NCBI RefSeq assembly: GCF_028748145.1
Contig: NZ_CP118181.1
Span: forward strand, 317,433 to 381,432
Length of the DNA: 64,000 nt
Source: Entomospira culicis
GTDB taxonomy: Bacteria; Spirochaetota; Spirochaetia; WRBN01
Direction of reading: 5' to 3'
This document shows, piece by piece, positions 9,232 to 17,270 of this stretch. The position numbers were made by a program, and so were the translations under genes. The stretch's first letter is position 1. Each line of letters begins with the position of its first letter. The notes under the pieces are model-generated. The model saw nothing but the letters and a program-made list of their open reading frames with translations. It was not told the origin of the DNA and did not search any database.

Positions 9232-9254
9232 AACCCTCCAGAGGCCGGAGGGTT
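9232..9254. terminator. Hairpin between the DUF262 cluster and the peptide-binding protein gene
   Basis: An 8-bp G+C-rich stem (9232-9239 with 9247-9254) and 7-nt loop lie between two convergent genes. The T-tract is short, so it may act as a weak terminator from both sides. Confidence 0.5.
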
Positions 9255-9274
9255 TGCAAGCGAAAGGTGATGCG

Positions 9275-10849
9275 CTAGGGGCGGACGATGTCGCTCTCTT
9301 GAAACTGGTAGAGGCTGTTGATACGCTTCATGTTGATGAGGTGGGGTTTTACGAGGTTGAAGATATGTTGATTTGTTAGCGGAATGACCACGGTTGCCTC
9401 TTCCACCAAGATGCGTTCTGCCTCTTCATACAGGGCGCGACGTTCGTTGGCGTCGGGGCTAGCTTGGGCGCGCTCGAGGATATCATCTAGCTCGGGGTTT
9501 TGGTAGTTTACCGATGCGCGATGGCTACTTGTCCCGTGGAGATAGTCTAAAAAGATGCTGCCGTCGGGATAGGGCAAGAGCCATGCGCGATTATGCAGGT
9601 AGACTTGTCCGCTCATGGTGAGATCGAGAAAGGCAGCCGCGTCTGCTTCTTTGATGATAAGGTTGATACCTGCCTCTTTGAGCTGGGCTTGCGCGAGCGT
9701 CCATAATTGGCGATCGAGCACTTTTCCGCTGGTGTAAACCACTTCGATATTGAGAGGTTCGTTATAGCCTGCCTCGGCAAGGAGTTCTTTGGCGCGTTGG
9801 GTACTATGCTTAGGCAAGGTGATATGGGGGTTGTACCCTACCGATCCCACAGGAACGAAATTGTCTACTTTATCGGCAAGATGTTGGTAGACATGTTCTG
9901 CGATATCGTCGCGATCTAGCGCATAAAGTAGAGCCTTGCGCACCAATGGATTACCAAGATCTTGATGTTTGGTGTTGATGAAGATGACATTGGTACCAAG
10001 TGTATTCCAGCGATGAATTTCATCACGATAGTTGCCAGAGGCGTACTGTGCGTATTGATCGGGGTTGAGCTCTACCACATCGAGGTTGCCCTGTTCATAC
10101 TCTAAAAGCGCGGTATAGGCATCATCCATATAGCGGAATTCGATGCGATCGATAGCCGATCGCCCATCTCGATACGCCTCATTTACCTCCATGATCACAC
10201 CTTCATTGGGATGGTAGCGCACAAAACGGTACGGGCCACTGCCGATCAGCACGCTATGCCCCCATGTTTCTTGATGGGCGAGGAAACTTTCTCGAGGGAT
10301 AATGCCCGCATAGCCCATGCTCAGCGCATCAACAAAGGCAAGCGATGGTCGACTCAACTCGATGGTAAAGGTGTAATCATCGATGATGGTAAACCCACTG
10401 ATGCTTTGTGCCTCACCCGCAAAGTAGGCATCACTCCCGGCAACTTCTTTATAAAATGCGTTGGAGACACCGGGAGTCTGGGGATCAAAGAGACGCTCAA
10501 AGAGAAATTGCACATCACGACTGGTGAGGTGGCTTCCATCATGAAAGTAGACATCGTCTCTTAGCGTAAAGGTGTAATGCAATGCATCTTCGGAGATAGT
10601 GGGTAACGCCTTTGCCAAGAGAGGCACGATATTCATCTCTTCATCTACGGTATAGAGCGTCTCAACCATATGATTATAAATACTTTGTACCGCAGCTAAT
10701 GGCGAGAGATGCGTGTCGATAGGCGTGCGCGGATTAGGTACACCCACCATGATGCTCTTGCCCACTGGTTGCGACTTTTTATCGGGATTACACCCGACAA
10801 GAAGAAGTAATAACATCATGAATAGAAAACTTTTTTTAGGTATATGCAT
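9275..10849 (-). CDS. Peptide/nickel-type ABC transporter substrate-binding lipoprotein (SBP_bac_5)
   Basis: A 524-residue protein with a lipoprotein signal ending LLLVGC (Cys20), so it should be lipid-anchored at the outer face of the cytoplasmic membrane. The mature part follows the DppA/OppA family: an early LxPLLAKALP segment, then FTLRDDVYFHDG, and a late block for the second lobe. These proteins bind short peptides or similar ligands and deliver them to DppBCDF-type permeases. No permease or ATPase genes are next to it, so it either serves a transporter encoded elsewhere or has become a receptor. It is a single-gene unit. Confidence 0.88.
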   Translation of the reverse strand: MHIPKKSFLFMMLLLLLVGCNPDKKSQPVGKSIMVGVPNPRTPIDTHLSPLAAVQSIYNHMVETLYTVDEEMNIVPLLAKALPTISEDALHYTFTLRDDVYFHDGSHLTSRDVQFLFERLFDPQTPGVSNAFYKEVAGSDAYFAGEAQSISGFTIIDDYTFTIELSRPSLAFVDALSMGYAGIIPRESFLAHQETWGHSVLIGSGPYRFVRYHPNEGVIMEVNEAYRDGRSAIDRIEFRYMDDAYTALLEYEQGNLDVVELNPDQYAQYASGNYRDEIHRWNTLGTNVIFINTKHQDLGNPLVRKALLYALDRDDIAEHVYQHLADKVDNFVPVGSVGYNPHITLPKHSTQRAKELLAEAGYNEPLNIEVVYTSGKVLDRQLWTLAQAQLKEAGINLIIKEADAAAFLDLTMSGQVYLHNRAWLLPYPDGSIFLDYLHGTSSHRASVNYQNPELDDILERAQASPDANERRALYEEAERILVEEATVVIPLTNQHIFNLVKPHLINMKRINSLYQFQESDIVRP

Positions 10850-10879
10850 ATTGTCCTACCAAAATAATAAATATGCCTA

Positions 10880-10908
10880 ATTGTAGCATATATCATGAAA
10901 ATAAACAA
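10880..10908 (-). promoter_or_regulatory. Promoter of the peptide-binding lipoprotein gene
   Basis: On the minus strand TTGTTT (10908-10903) and TACAAT (10885-10880) are 17 bp apart, about 30 bp before the start codon. Confidence 0.5.
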
Positions 10909-10961
10909 GAGAATAGAAGATAACAGTATATTTATTCGCACTCGCCCATGCGTAGGCATGG

Positions 10962-10990
10962 TTGATCGATTTATCTTAATAGGATATAAT
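10962..10990 (+). promoter_or_regulatory. Promoter of coaB-coaC
   Basis: TTGATC (10962-10967) and TATAAT (10985-10990) are 17 bp apart. A 6-bp inverted repeat CCATGC/GCATGG (10946-10961) abuts the -35 box and could be an operator, which is untested. Confidence 0.6.
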
Positions 10991-11006
10991 AAGAGCGGAG
11001 GTGATT

Positions 11007-11786
11007 ATGCATATCTTAATAACAGCTGGCGGCACCAGCGAAAAGATTGATGATGTACGGAAGATTACCAATAGTTCTACGGGCGAACTAGGTGCGTTGA
11101 TTGCCAAGGAATTTGCCTTGAGGCAAGAGGTTGAATCGATACATTTGCTAACGACCAAGCAGGCGATTCTACCTGATATTCATGCAAAAATTACTACCCA
11201 TATTGTGGAGAGTCATGCGCAGGTGCAAGCCAGATTACGCTCGATTATGGAGCATCATTCGCCCGATGTCATCATTCATAGTATGGCGATAAGTGATTAT
11301 CACGTCTCGGCAGTATCATCGTTGGATACGCTTGCCGAAGAGCTGTCACTGTGGTTAGAATCTCATTCAAATCCTTCTACTACAATGATTAAAGCATATT
11401 TAGAGCAGTATCAGCAAGGAGCAGAGCTCCCCAAAAAGATGAGCTCTAGCATCACTAACCCGCTCTTAATGCTAGCGCCCAATGCTAAACTTATTGATCA
11501 ATTGCGCGCTTTAGCACCACACGCAACCATTGTGGGCTTTAAACTGGCAGCCACGGAAACTGTCGAGGAGTTAATAGTGATCGGATTTTCTCTTTTACAA
11601 AGATGCCAATGTGATTTTGTCCTTGCTAATCGGGTGGAAGATATCTCGGAGGATGGGCATGTTGCCTTTTTTATCGATGCCGATCGCCAGATTAGTACGT
11701 GGTCGTCTAAACCACACATCGCGCAGGGCATTGTGGAACGTCTCTTAAAAGAGAGAAATGCAATCAAAAGGAGCGAAAAGCAATGA
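11007..11786 (+). CDS. coaB: Phosphopantothenate-cysteine ligase (CoaB)
   Basis: A 259-residue stand-alone CoaB joining 4'-phosphopantothenate and cysteine in coenzyme A synthesis. It opens with ILITAGGTSEKIDDVR and NSSTGELG, the nucleotide-binding signature of the DFP family, and later has VGFKLAA, typical of the monofunctional ligase. In most bacteria CoaB is fused behind CoaC; here the two are separate and in reverse order, as in streptococci. I prefer ATG 11007 (GGAGG 5 nt upstream) over GTG 11001. Its last codons overlap coaC by 4 nt. Confidence 0.88.
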   Translation: MHILITAGGTSEKIDDVRKITNSSTGELGALIAKEFALRQEVESIHLLTTKQAILPDIHAKITTHIVESHAQVQARLRSIMEHHSPDVIIHSMAISDYHVSAVSSLDTLAEELSLWLESHSNPSTTMIKAYLEQYQQGAELPKKMSSSITNPLLMLAPNAKLIDQLRALAPHATIVGFKLAATETVEELIVIGFSLLQRCQCDFVLANRVEDISEDGHVAFFIDADRQISTWSSKPHIAQGIVERLLKERNAIKRSEKQ

Positions 11787-12340
11787 GTACAACGTTGATT
11801 ACATTGGGGATTACGGGGAGCATTGCTGCCTACAAGGCTGCCGATTTGGCGAGTCAACTGGGTAAGCGTGGCTATCGCGTGCAGGCGATGATGACCGAGT
11901 CTGCCGAGCGATTTATTACGCCTCACACGTTACAAGCCCTCACCAAAGAGCCGGTACTTACCCAGATGTTCGATTTGGAGCAATATCCGCATGAGATTCG
12001 GCATATTACGCTAGCTAAAGAGTCTGACTTATTGCTTATCGCGCCTGCTAGTGCAAATATCATCGCAAAACTTGCGCATGGGTTGGCCGATGATCTCCTC
12101 TCTACCTTTGCCTTAGTGATGGATGGCACCTCGATTATGCTAGCCCCTGCCATGAATACGCGTATGTATCAAAATCCGATTGTGCAGAATAATATTCAAA
12201 TTTTGCGGGGCTATGGCATGCAGATCATCGAGCCCAAAAGTGATCTCTTAGCCTGTGGAGATATTGGTCAAGGTGCGCTAGCCACGGTGGATACCATTTT
12301 AGCACATGTGGATAAATATTTAGATAGTAAGACTGAGTGA
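11783..12340 (+). CDS. coaC: Phosphopantothenoylcysteine decarboxylase (CoaC)
   Basis: A 185-residue HFCD-family flavoprotein that decarboxylates phosphopantothenoylcysteine to phosphopantetheine. The N-terminal GITGSIAAYKA flavin-binding motif, the active-site region around PASANIIAKLAHG and the PAMNTRM motif (substrate clamp) are all present, and a conserved Cys (LLACGDIGQG) lies near the end. The ATGA overlap with coaB and AAAGGAG upstream indicate tight co-translation of the two consecutive steps. Confidence 0.92.
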   Translation: MSTTLITLGITGSIAAYKAADLASQLGKRGYRVQAMMTESAERFITPHTLQALTKEPVLTQMFDLEQYPHEIRHITLAKESDLLLIAPASANIIAKLAHGLADDLLSTFALVMDGTSIMLAPAMNTRMYQNPIVQNNIQILRGYGMQIIEPKSDLLACGDIGQGALATVDTILAHVDKYLDSKTE

Positions 12341-12344
12341 ATAA

Positions 12345-12390
12345 AAACGCACTAATACCACGGTGAAATGGTATTAGTGCAGACCCTCTT
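12345..12390. terminator. Bidirectional terminator between coaC and bglA
   Basis: A perfect 12-bp stem (12349-12360 with 12369-12380) and 8-nt loop has AAAAA on the left and a T-tract on the right, serving both convergent units. Confidence 0.85.
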
Positions 12391-12405
12391 TTTTACCTTC
12401 CTTTT

Positions 12406-13848
<1,443 letters not shown>

Positions 13849-13902
13849 TTAGCTCCTTTGCTTAGTATATTTTTTCATACTTTTTGATAGATAGAGAAAG
13901 CA

Positions 13903-15297
13903 CTATTTAACTTTCTCCTCATGTCCCCATGCCAGAGCTAAGATCATGGCTAAGATGGCAGTAGCTACTTGAATAATCATGGCTAAGATGGCGATAGTGA
14001 AGGAGTTGCTTGGCGCACCAAGAAAACCCGGCCAGCTTAAAATTCCACCTAGTCCAGCGGGGGTGCTAGATACTTTTAGGATGGCAGTAAGCGCGCCACT
14101 GATGGCTCCGCTAAGGGCAACGATGGGGATGAGGCGTTTGTATTTGAGCACCACACCATAGACGATAGGCTCGGTGATGCCAGCAAGAATCGCTACGCCT
14201 GTCGCAGGCCGAATAAGCGTTTGAAAATTTTGATCTTTATTGCGAATAAGTACGGCAATGGTTACACCGATTTGTGCCATGGTAGAGACCCAAAAGAGGG
14301 CCAGTAAAGAAGAAGAGCCGTACTCGGCGTATTGAATATATGTGATAGGGATAAGCGCCCAGTGTAATCCTAGGGTTACAAGGAGGAACCATGTACCGCC
14401 CAGAATTGCACCCACCAGCCATGGGGCGATGTTGAGAAAGTATTCGATAAGGTTGACAAGCCCGATGGAAAGAAAGTACATCGCAGGACCAAAGAGCATC
14501 ACCACCACGGGAACAAGCACCAAGAGAATAGTGAGCGAGACGAGGATAATGGTTAAGCTTTTGGGCAATACGCGTTGGAGAAAACGCTCAAACGGGGCGA
14601 GGATAGCGACACTTACGAGTATGGGAAGCACGCTATTGGCATAGTTCATGGGGATAAAGGGAAGCCCTAAAAAGCGCTCTAATGTATTGGTTGCCATAAA
14701 ATTGGTTGCCATATTGCCAATGATGGGGTGGAGGAGAATTGCGCCAAGCAGCGCACCGATGTAGGGATTGCTCCCGAGGGTTTTGGCTGCACTAAAGCCT
14801 AAAAAGATGGGGAGAAAGTAGAAGGCACTATCACTGATGGCATCTAAAAGTTGATAGGTGCCACTGGTGGTAAAGGCGTAGTTTGGTGAGGTTTTGGCGA
14901 GGATGACAACTAAAAGCGCGAGTAATCCTTTAATGATACCTGCGCCAGCCATGGCGGGTAAGAGCGGTTGGAGCGAGCCTGAAATGTAATTAAAGATGAC
15001 GTCTTGGATTTTTGTGCCGGCTTGTCCTTTGTTGAGACGCGGGGTGGCATCGCTGATTTTGAGTACGTCATTGAGGTAGCGAAAGACGTCGATAACCCCA
15101 GGTCCGATGATAACTTGATACTGTCCACCACTGCGTACTACACTAAGTACGCCCTCGATGGCTTCTACGGCTTTGTCGTCCACTTGAGCGCTCTCTTTAA
15201 GCCGAAAACGCAGTCGCGTGGCGCAATGTTGCAGCCCTAAGATATACTCGGGTTTAATTTGGGTTAAGAGATCGCTGGCAATTTTTTTAGCATCCAT
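13903..15297 (-). CDS. PTS beta-glucoside-type permease EIIBC
   Basis: About 464 residues. The N-terminal EIIB domain of the glucose superfamily has the phosphorylated cysteine in LQHCATRLRF (Cys25). A polytopic EIIC domain follows with AGAGIIKGLL, GSNPYIGALLG and GITEPIVYG, typical of BglP/TreB-like transporters. There is no EIIA domain at the C terminus, so a separate glucose-type EIIA (Crr-like) must feed it. ATG 15297 is preferred over TTG 15303 because the AAAGGAG site is then about 10 nt away. It forms an operon with the GH1 gene. No antiterminator gene is adjacent. Confidence 0.88.
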   Translation of the reverse strand: MDAKKIASDLLTQIKPEYILGLQHCATRLRFRLKESAQVDDKAVEAIEGVLSVVRSGGQYQVIIGPGVIDVFRYLNDVLKISDATPRLNKGQAGTKIQDVIFNYISGSLQPLLPAMAGAGIIKGLLALLVVILAKTSPNYAFTTSGTYQLLDAISDSAFYFLPIFLGFSAAKTLGSNPYIGALLGAILLHPIIGNMATNFMATNTLERFLGLPFIPMNYANSVLPILVSVAILAPFERFLQRVLPKSLTIILVSLTILLVLVPVVVMLFGPAMYFLSIGLVNLIEYFLNIAPWLVGAILGGTWFLLVTLGLHWALIPITYIQYAEYGSSSLLALFWVSTMAQIGVTIAVLIRNKDQNFQTLIRPATGVAILAGITEPIVYGVVLKYKRLIPIVALSGAISGALTAILKVSSTPAGLGGILSWPGFLGAPSNSFTIAILAMIIQVATAILAMILALAWGHEEKVK

Positions 15298-15332
15298 AGA
15301 CAAAAAACTCCTTTTCTGCTCTTTCTTCTACT

Positions 15333-15361
15333 ATTATACTATGAGTTTACGCTGAATGCAA
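15333..15361 (-). promoter_or_regulatory. Promoter of the beta-glucoside PTS operon
   Basis: On the minus strand TTGCAT (15361-15356) and TATAAT (15338-15333) are 17 bp apart, a near-consensus promoter. Confidence 0.65.
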
Positions 15362-15375
15362 ATGCTTTTTTGCAT
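15356..15375. promoter_or_regulatory. Inverted repeat overlapping the PTS promoter (possible operator)
   Basis: ATGCAAA (15356-15362) and TTTGCAT (15369-15375) form a 7-bp inverted repeat with 6-bp spacer that covers the -35 box, as expected of a repressor site. No repressor gene is adjacent. Confidence 0.4.
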
Positions 15376-15390
15376 AAAATGTATGAGCGC

Positions 15391-15420
15391 TTGCTTTTGG
15401 GTAGATAAATTGTGTATAAT
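15391..15420 (+). promoter_or_regulatory. Promoter of the 15427 lipoprotein gene
   Basis: TTGCTT (15391-15396) and TATAAT (15415-15420) are 18 bp apart. The -10 box ends 6 nt before the ATG, so the transcript is probably leaderless. Confidence 0.55.
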
Positions 15421-15426
15421 GATGGA

Positions 15427-15987
15427 ATGAAGAAGATATTTTGGTTAGTAATGGGCATGATATTGGTAGGGTGTGGTGCGCAGAGCAAGCGAGAGAAGGC
15501 GCATTATCCCTTTTTGGGCGAGCCATTGGCGATGAGTTATCTCGACTTTTTGGCGCTTGAGGAGGTGGATGCCGAACGGGTAGAGTATCTTTTTGCGGAT
15601 ACTCAGCGGGTGTGGTTTGCCTTGCCTGCGCATCGTTGGCAGGGAATGGACGGCGCGTTGCAGGGCATTTATCAACCTGGTGGGGCGTTTTTGGCAGATA
15701 TTCGTTATGTAACGACGGGAATGGACTTTGTGGATGTCTTGGCGAAGTTGCAACGCATTTATCAACCGATCTCGGCGCACGACTATGTGATGATGGACGA
15801 AGCGATGTACGATGGGCAGTGGTTGGCTTTGACGATCGCCCGTTTTGAGAGGCGGATTGCCGATGGTCAGGTGGCGCTCTTTGTGGATGATCAATATCGC
15901 ATGGAGGTCTGGAATGAGGCCTTTTTCGACCCTACCGCCAGTGAGACACCCAAAACGACAATTCTCTATCGTAAAAAAGAGTCATAA
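15427..15987 (+). CDS. Unknown small lipoprotein
   Basis: About 186 residues from ATG 15427, beginning with a short lipoprotein signal that ends ILVGC (Cys16). The rest is a compact, acidic, aromatic-rich globular domain with no recognised motif. An upstream in-frame start (15412) lies inside the promoter and is unlikely. There is no clear ribosome binding site, in keeping with a leaderless message. It is a single-gene unit; its stop codon is part of the terminator stem that follows. Confidence 0.75.
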   Translation: MKKIFWLVMGMILVGCGAQSKREKAHYPFLGEPLAMSYLDFLALEEVDAERVEYLFADTQRVWFALPAHRWQGMDGALQGIYQPGGAFLADIRYVTTGMDFVDVLAKLQRIYQPISAHDYVMMDEAMYDGQWLALTIARFERRIADGQVALFVDDQYRMEVWNEAFFDPTASETPKTTILYRKKES

Positions 15988-16013
15988 AGGAGAGAATTTC
16001 TCCTCTCCTTTAT
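15984..16013. terminator. Bidirectional terminator
   Basis: An 11-bp perfect stem (15984-15994 with 16003-16013) and 8-nt loop overlap the stop codon of the lipoprotein gene and lie before the end of the convergent gene. Confidence 0.7.
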
Positions 16014-16051
16014 ACATTATAATATAGATCTCCTATAAAATGGATGAGTGT

Positions 16052-17110
16052 TTATGCGCTCTGGGTCATCTCGTCGAAAAGCTCTTGCACCGAGACGATC
16101 TTTTGGATGCGGTGGGCATTTTGTCCACAAAAGAGCAACCCCTCGTCCATGCGTCCTTCGGCAGCGTGAATAAGCGCCTCGGTGATGCAGTAGGGAATGG
16201 TGCGTGGATTGCACTTAGAGAGACACTTGTAGCACTTCTTAACCGGCACGCGTCCATCTTCTAAAACCTTCTGCATAAAGGGATTAACAATCGCGCGCCC
16301 CGGCATACCCACGGGGCTCTTAATGATGGTGATATCGCTCTCTTTCGCTGTAATATAGGAGTGCTTAAAGCTCATCGGAGCATCGCACTCGTGGGTGGCG
16401 ACAAAGCGTGTACCCATCTGGATACCATCGCATCCGAGCGTGAGATACTTCTTGAAATCGCTTTGATCGAAGACACCCCCGCCGAAGATAAGGGGGATCT
16501 TGCGTCCTACCTTTTCGCCGAACTCTTTCACCATCGCGATGATGTCGACTAGTTCAAGATCGAAATCGGCTTTGGTCTCAAAGTAGGTGGGAGCAAAGCC
16601 CAAGTGTCCACCAGCCATGGGGCCTTCCACCACGACAGCATCAGCAGGATAATCGAATTTGCGTAACCAATTGTTTAAAATCAATTTAGCTGCCCGCACC
16701 GAAGAGACAATCGGTGCAATTTTGGTCTTGCTTCCTTTCACAAATTCGGGCAACTCCATGGGAAGCCCCGCCCCCGAAAAGATAATGTCCGCCCCGCTCT
16801 TAACTGCCGTCTTGACGTACTCGGTATATTGATGCAGTGCCACCATCAAGTTGACCCCGATGATACCTTTTTTTGCCTTCTCCTTGGCGATGTGGATATG
16901 GCGAGTAAGTGCTTCTAGGTTGACTTTGAGAGGGTTTTTGGCAAAATCAGGCTGATCAAAACCAATTTGCGCCCCCGAAATCACCCCAATACCGCCGGCA
17001 TTGGCTACCGCACTAGCAAGTCCAGAGAGGCTGACTCCTACGCCCATGCCACCCTGAATGATCGGGATAGGCACATGTAAATCACCAATTTGTAAGGGTT
17101 TATAAAACAT
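16052..17110 (-). CDS. Nitronate monooxygenase / FabK-like flavoenzyme
   Basis: A 352-residue FMN TIM-barrel protein. It has the family start PIIQGGMGVGVS, the GGHLGF segment (the region of the catalytic histidine of nitronate monooxygenases), the glycine-rich phosphate-binding loop PLIFGGGVF and GCDGIQMGTRFVAT. Near the C terminus CYKCLSKCNPRTIPYC places four cysteines close together, as in the anaerobe-type members, and may bind a metal or Fe-S centre. Related enzymes include enoyl-ACP reductase FabK, so a fatty-acid role cannot be excluded. AAAGGAG precedes the ATG. It is monocistronic and divergent from metG. Confidence 0.85.
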   Translation of the reverse strand: MFYKPLQIGDLHVPIPIIQGGMGVGVSLSGLASAVANAGGIGVISGAQIGFDQPDFAKNPLKVNLEALTRHIHIAKEKAKKGIIGVNLMVALHQYTEYVKTAVKSGADIIFSGAGLPMELPEFVKGSKTKIAPIVSSVRAAKLILNNWLRKFDYPADAVVVEGPMAGGHLGFAPTYFETKADFDLELVDIIAMVKEFGEKVGRKIPLIFGGGVFDQSDFKKYLTLGCDGIQMGTRFVATHECDAPMSFKHSYITAKESDITIIKSPVGMPGRAIVNPFMQKVLEDGRVPVKKCYKCLSKCNPRTIPYCITEALIHAAEGRMDEGLLFCGQNAHRIQKIVSVQELFDEMTQSA

Positions 17111-17235
17111 ACACAGCTCCTTTGTGTGAAAAAAATATATTAGTACGTGAATTTACTAGATACGGATATTAGTGTATATTTATTCAATAGTCTACACTTT
17201 CTTTTGAGAAGTGTCAAGCGATTGCGCATAATATC

Positions 17236-17264
17236 TTGATTTATTAGCAAACATCGGCTATAAT
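17236..17264 (+). promoter_or_regulatory. Promoter of metG
   Basis: TTGATT (17236-17241) and TATAAT (17259-17264) are 17 bp apart. The ATG begins 7 nt after the -10 box, exactly at the expected start of transcription, so the mRNA should be leaderless. Confidence 0.65.
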
Positions 17265-17270
17265 AAAAGC

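Noticed and set aside
17111-17270. T-box or riboswitch before metG
   Set aside because: The promoter lies at the ATG, leaving no transcribed leader, and no T-box sequence was seen.
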